Source of the DNA: Paragorgia papillata
Taxonomy: Eukaryota; Cnidaria; Anthozoa; Scleralcyonacea; Coralliidae
Assembly: GCA_035771165.1 (NCBI GenBank)
Contig: JAWNZC010000470.1
Coordinates: 1,834,001 to 1,898,000 of the forward strand
Reading direction: 5' to 3'
DNA length: 64,000 bases
Shown here: positions 30,201 to 36,200 of the stretch, one piece after another
How positions within the stretch are numbered: the first letter of the stretch is position 1
Layout: each line of letters starts with the position of its first letter
Translations under genes and position numbers: made by a program
Notes under the pieces: model-generated
What the model was told of the DNA's origin: nothing
What the model saw: only the letters and a program-made list of their open reading frames with translations
Databases searched by the model: none

Positions 30201-33200
30201 GATCGTGTTCTGAGAACAAAAATATTCGAGGAAAAGAAACAAACGAGCAAATTACTACGGACACATATGAAGGCAACAACATTGACGAAGCTCATCTAAG
30301 AAATGTTGGTGAAAAGGTTAAACATACGAAGAAGAATGATGAAGATATATGCATTAACACGATCGACTACGTGCAAGCCGCCATGTCACCGCAACTGACA
30401 CCAACATGCCTTCGAGAGCAAGCATGTGCTCAATGTCTCGAAAACGGGAAAGAAATTAGAAGTTTGAAGGATGATATCAAAAAGATAAACTCATTTTTGG
30501 AAAGCTTTACAGAGAAACCGACGGATTATTCGAAAACAACAACAAAAGACACAGAATCAGAGACTATCCAAACTCTAATCAAAGAGAACACCAATATGGC
30601 GGACAAAATAAAGTATCTTGAGTTGACGGTTGATCAAGTTACACTGGAAAATGCTCAAATACAGTGCATACTGGATATGAAGCAAAATGAGTGGCAGCAA
30701 ATTGAAATTAAGAAGGACTCGGATAAAAATAAATCGAATGGACATAAATCAACTCCTGTTGAAACATCAAACAGTTATGCTGCCCTGGCTGATGAAATGA
30801 CACAAGGACTGCAGAATGTAATGGACACCCAACCGGCTAACAACCACAAGAACCAAGTAGAAGACAACGTAAGTTCAGTGAAAGAACGCTTGTCAAACCA
30901 AATGAAAGATTATAAAACAAATCAAACCAAAAGATTTCACAACCAAAAGGAAAAGAAAATTCCTAGCAAGAACACAAAGCGAAATCATGAAAGCCCTGTT
31001 CAGAAAGTATTTGTTGTTGGTGATTCAATGGTCAAGAACATTGACCCAACAAAAATATCTAGTGCCGCTGGAGTTGAAGCAGTCTGCAAGACATATCGAG
31101 GAGCAAAGATCAAAGAAGTCCAAGAGAAATTCCAACAAGAATACCCTGAAGGAAACAAGAAGGTCCACAGCATCATATTGCATGTGGGCACAAATAATCT
31201 TGTTGCAGAAGATGCGAATGAGGCAGCAGAAGACATGGAAAGGTTAATTATGGAAGCGAAAAGGAAAGCAGATAATGTGGCGGTGTCAGGAGTAGTAAGA
31301 AGATATGACCAAAAGGTAACGCATGCTCGTATTGTTGAATTTAATGCTCAGATTCATGAATTGTGCAAGAAACACAGAATAACATTCATTGAGAATGGCA
31401 GTATAAACAAACAGAGCCTAAACAGCTCCCTTTTGCACTTGAACAAACATGGCAATGGGCTGCTTGGTGGGGCATTCTGTAGCTATTTAAGGTCGATCCG
31501 ACTAGACAATCCAAGCATTGCCCACTGTAAATTTTTGGAAAGCAATCAAACATTGTTCAAGGCGTTCAGTAGAGTGGATGAACCATCTAAAGCATGTGCA
31601 ACATGTGACAAGAATATAAATAGTAAGCTACCTCAAACAAACATAAGTGGCAATTTTTTTGAAAAGATGAAATCCTTTCCCAAACAGAGAGGATTCAAAA
31701 TGGCTTTTTTAAATATAGTAAGTTTGCCAAAAAGATTTGATGAAATTAATTTTACAATGTCAGACAAAGTGCTAAATTTGTTTGCCTTCAATGAAACTAG
31801 GCTTGACTCAACTATTACTGATGGTATGATTCATATAGATGGCTATGATCTTATTAGGAAAGATAGATCAAGAACAGGTGGTGGTGTCTGTATTTACTTA
31901 CGAAATAATATAAACTATCAGATCAGAGATGATATTATACCATCTGATCTTGAAGCTGTGTGTGTAGAAATTAATAAACCACACAGTCGGCCATTTGTAG
32001 TAATTACAGTTTATAGACCACCAAATGTTTCAACTGATTTCTTTACTCATTTTGAGCAATTAATTCAAAATATTGATGATGAAAATAAAGAAATTTACAT
32101 TCTTGGTGATCTGAACTGTAACTTGCTCAAATCTAATTCTGACCAACCAACAATAAAACTAAAATCCCTACTTGAAATGTATCAATTATCACAATTAATT
32201 ACTGAGGCTACACGAATAACTATGACCTCTACTACCTTAATTGATCATTTCATCACAAATAAACCAGAAAGAATATGCAAGTCTGGTGTTATCCACACTG
32301 GAATCAGTGATCACAGCCTGATTTATGCCATCAGAAAAATTAATATAACTACTCATAAAAATGTAGAAAATATTTCTGAAATCAGAAATATGAAAAATTT
32401 CAATGAACAAAAATTTCTTAATGACTTATCACAGCAATCGTGGGAAAATATTTATTTCTTTGCCGACAATCCAAATAGTATGTGGGACATTTGGAAAGAA
32501 TTGTTTCTCCAAGTTCTTAATAAACATGCTCCACTTCAAAAGAAAAAAATTAAATCAAAATCAACTCCATGGATTACTAGTAATATTAAAGAAATGATTG
32601 ATACAAGAGATAAATTAAAAAGAAAAGCCATCATTACTAAACTAGAAACTGACTGGGAAAACTATAAAAGAATAAGGAATGATACAAACATGCAATTAAG
32701 ACAAGCTAAAAAAATTTATTATTCTAATAAAATTAAAAGTGAAAGACAGAATCCAAAAAGTGCATGGAAAACAATTAACAGTTTACTTGGCAAACAAAGT
32801 AAACACTCCAAGGTGAATGAGTTAATTATAAATGACAAAAATCTGACAAGTACCAGTGAGATTGCAGAAGGCTTTAATAAATTTTTTTCTGAAATTGGAC
32901 CAAATCTAGCTCAAGAAATTAGAACTTGTAATTCTAATTTCCAACAGTATGTACAGAAAAGTAAATCTGAGTTTGCTGCATTTGAAGCAGTCACTGTCAA
33001 TAACATCTATCATCTCCTCTGTCAGCTGCCCAGTGCAAAAGCTACTGGTGTAGACAACATTTCAAGTAAGATAATTAAAATTGCTGCGCCAATAATTTCA
33101 AGTCCCCTTACATTTATATTCAACCAATCCATTACTCTATGCATGTTTCCAAATGATTGGAAAATAGCAAGAGTAGCACCAGTTTTTAAAAATGGCAAGC

Positions 33201-36200
33201 GGAACTTACCAGGCAATTACCGACCTATATCTGTTCTGCCTGCCATAAGCAAAGTCATGGAACATATTATATACACACAGTTGTATGAATATTTGACAAA
33301 AAATAAACTACTTTCTGAGCATCAGTTTGGCTTTCGAAAGTACCATTCTACTGCTACTGCTCTTCTAGACTGTACCAACAACTGGTATGTAAACATGGAC
33401 AGAAAATCATTTAATTTGGTTGTTTTAATAGATCTGAAAAAAGCCTTTGATACCATTGATCACCAAATTCTGTTAGACAAAATGGAACTCTACGGTATCA
33501 AAGGCAGTGCTCTTTTGCTACTTAAATCATATTTATCAGAACGTTGCCAGAAATGTCAAGTTAATGGTTATCTTTCATCAGAACGTGGCTTAAAATGTGG
33601 TGTTCCACAAGGATCCATTTTGGGACCACTATTTTTCTTAATCTACATAAATGATCTACCGGAATGTTTAAACAAAACTAAAGCTCGATTATTTGCTGAT
33701 GACACGAATATAACAGCAGCAGGAGAGACGATAAATGAGATTGAGATTGCAGTAAACTCGGACTTAGAAAATCTTCGGAAATGGCTCATAGCCAATAAAC
33801 TAAGTCTGAATGTAACAAAAACTGAATTTATATTGATTGGTTCACAACAGATGCTACAACGAATCAATGATTGTCAACTAAATATTAATATTGAAGGCAA
33901 GCAAATTAAGCAAGTATCTGAAAGTAAAACTCTGGGGGTTATAATCGACCAGCACTTGAATTGGAAAAGTAACACTGAAAGCATATGTAAGAAAATTACT
34001 TCGGGATTAGGCGCCCTTCGACGTCTAAAAGAATTTGTTGACAGGAAAACACTTTTATCAGTATGTAATGCTATAATACAACCACACTTTAATTACTGTT
34101 GTGAAGTTTGGAATGTGTTTGGTGAAACCCAGTCTACACATTTACAAAAACTTCAAAACAAGGCTGCTCGTATTATAGCAGATTTATCTAATGAAGTAAG
34201 CCAAGAAACTGTTTTAAATGCATTAGGATGTGAACCATTAAAACAACAGAGGGAAAAGGCAAAAGCAAAAATCATGTTTAAGATACTTAACAATATGGGG
34301 CCAGAATGTCTGAACAAACTATTTACTTTCAGGCAAGACGTCTTAAGTCACAATCTTCGTGACAGTTCTTCTAAAGTGTGTTTGCCACAACCACGAACAA
34401 ACAATATGAAAAAAAGTCTTATGTTTGATGGCGCCTCAATATGGAATTCCCTACCATCAAACATAAGAGACAGTAAATCCTTTTCAAGCTTTAAACGAAA
34501 AATTGCTACTTATGTTGACACAAACTAAGATTTTTCTCTATACATAAATACCGAAACTACAACCAATGTAATATAGTTCTGTTCTGTTATTTTCGTTCTG
34601 TTTGTAAATAATGTAATTTTGCTTATATTGCTTTACACGCCCATCGTGGAAACCAGCTTTTGCTGACGATGCTAGCGTGGTTAAATAAAATCTATCTATC
34701 TACACCAATTTAATTTTGTGTTTTACGGGCCCGCCGACGCTAAAAATCCGGAAAACAGAATAAAAATAAAATTGAAAATTTATCCTTTTATTTTTAAAAT
34801 AAAAGAATAAATAAGTCAAGAATCCGAAATAATAAAAATCAATGGTTTTGTTCTTGCCGAAGCTCACTTTTTATGGCTGAAATGACTTGTCAAAACACGC
34901 TGAATTGCTGAGGTTTTGCACTTTTGGTTTTAATAATATTGTTTGGATCGTGTTTTGAGCAATATTCATGAACCGGAACCCGGCAGACTTTAGGCAAAAC
35001 TTTAGGCTCCAGTCCTCTAATATGGAATTATGGGCATGCGCAAAACATGGCCGATCCGCAAGACGCTCTCACGTGTGCTTTCAAGCTGCAGCTCGCTCTT
35101 TATATAAATATCTTGGATGTGCCGTGATGGCGGGCCTACCAGATTGTGCGTGGTTCTCTGTTAGTAACATTGACAGATCCTGTTAACACTGCAAAATTTG
35201 TCTTGCTAACTCTTGTGTCTTATTGATCTGAATCAGTTAGGCAATGGCTAATCTATTATATCAATACATTGTACTATGTTGCTTTATAAATCCTTTCTTG
35301 TGATATATAGATTTCTTGTGATAAATTTGAACATTCCTGAATCATCAATATAAATTTTTTTTTTTTTTTTTTCCCTCCTCCGATCCTGAAAAAAGAGGAT
35401 TTCTGCCCGCAAAACACAAAATAAAATTGGTGTGGCCTTATTGATATCAAGAAAGTTGCAAGAATAAAACAAAATTAAGAAAAATTAGTTTACCTTCACA
35501 GATTGTACCATTTCCGAAAAATCCAGTGGCACAAGTGCAAAGAAATGATCCTCCTGTATTTATACATGTGGCGTTTTGATGACATTTGGCAATTCCTGAT
35601 TTACATTCGTCAATATCTGTTTAAACATTAAATCTTATTAAATAATTCTTTCACGGTAGCATACTATTTGACAAATACGAATACTCACCAAAAGAAACTG
35701 GAATATCTTATGGTAATTGAACAAAAAGGCAAATGGCTAAATTTTTGTAGCGTCGACTATTATTCACAATTCAAACCCTAATATTTCGTCTAATAAAAGC
35801 TTTAAACATAAAAATGCACGCTATGAAAAACAGGAAAGTTCTAAACGTTGGCTATGTTAACTTACCATTACAAAAAGTACCATTTCCATAATAGCCTGAA
35901 TTACATTTGCATAGAAAACTTCCCATAGTGTTGATACATTGTGCATTGTTATGGCAATTATGCGATCTTGATGTACATTCGTCGAAATCTAAATATTGAA
36001 TGAAAAAAAGAACAGCTTTACTTAACTTTACGATTCATACAAAAATTATTTAAAATATCTATATTTTATGGACCCGCTGCATAATGTATGCTGTACGCAG
36101 TGATGGATTTACAGGGAGGTGCACCCCCCTGGCCCTTGGCCAAGGGGGTGCAGGGGGGATGCCAATTACTCAATTAGTGCCTTGCTGCAGTGGGATGCGA

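Larger units (their letters stand above)
29942..35437. mobile_element. Harbinger-like MITE (740 bp) split by a LINE
   Basis: Left end GGCCACAC at 29942-29949; it resumes at 34706 with CAATTTAATTTTGTG. The right end is the complement, ending at 35437. TTA is duplicated at 29939-29941 and 35438-35440; the paralogous intron at 17.55 kb has the single TTA. Removing 29950-34705 restores a continuous left TIR that matches the right one. Confidence 0.85.
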
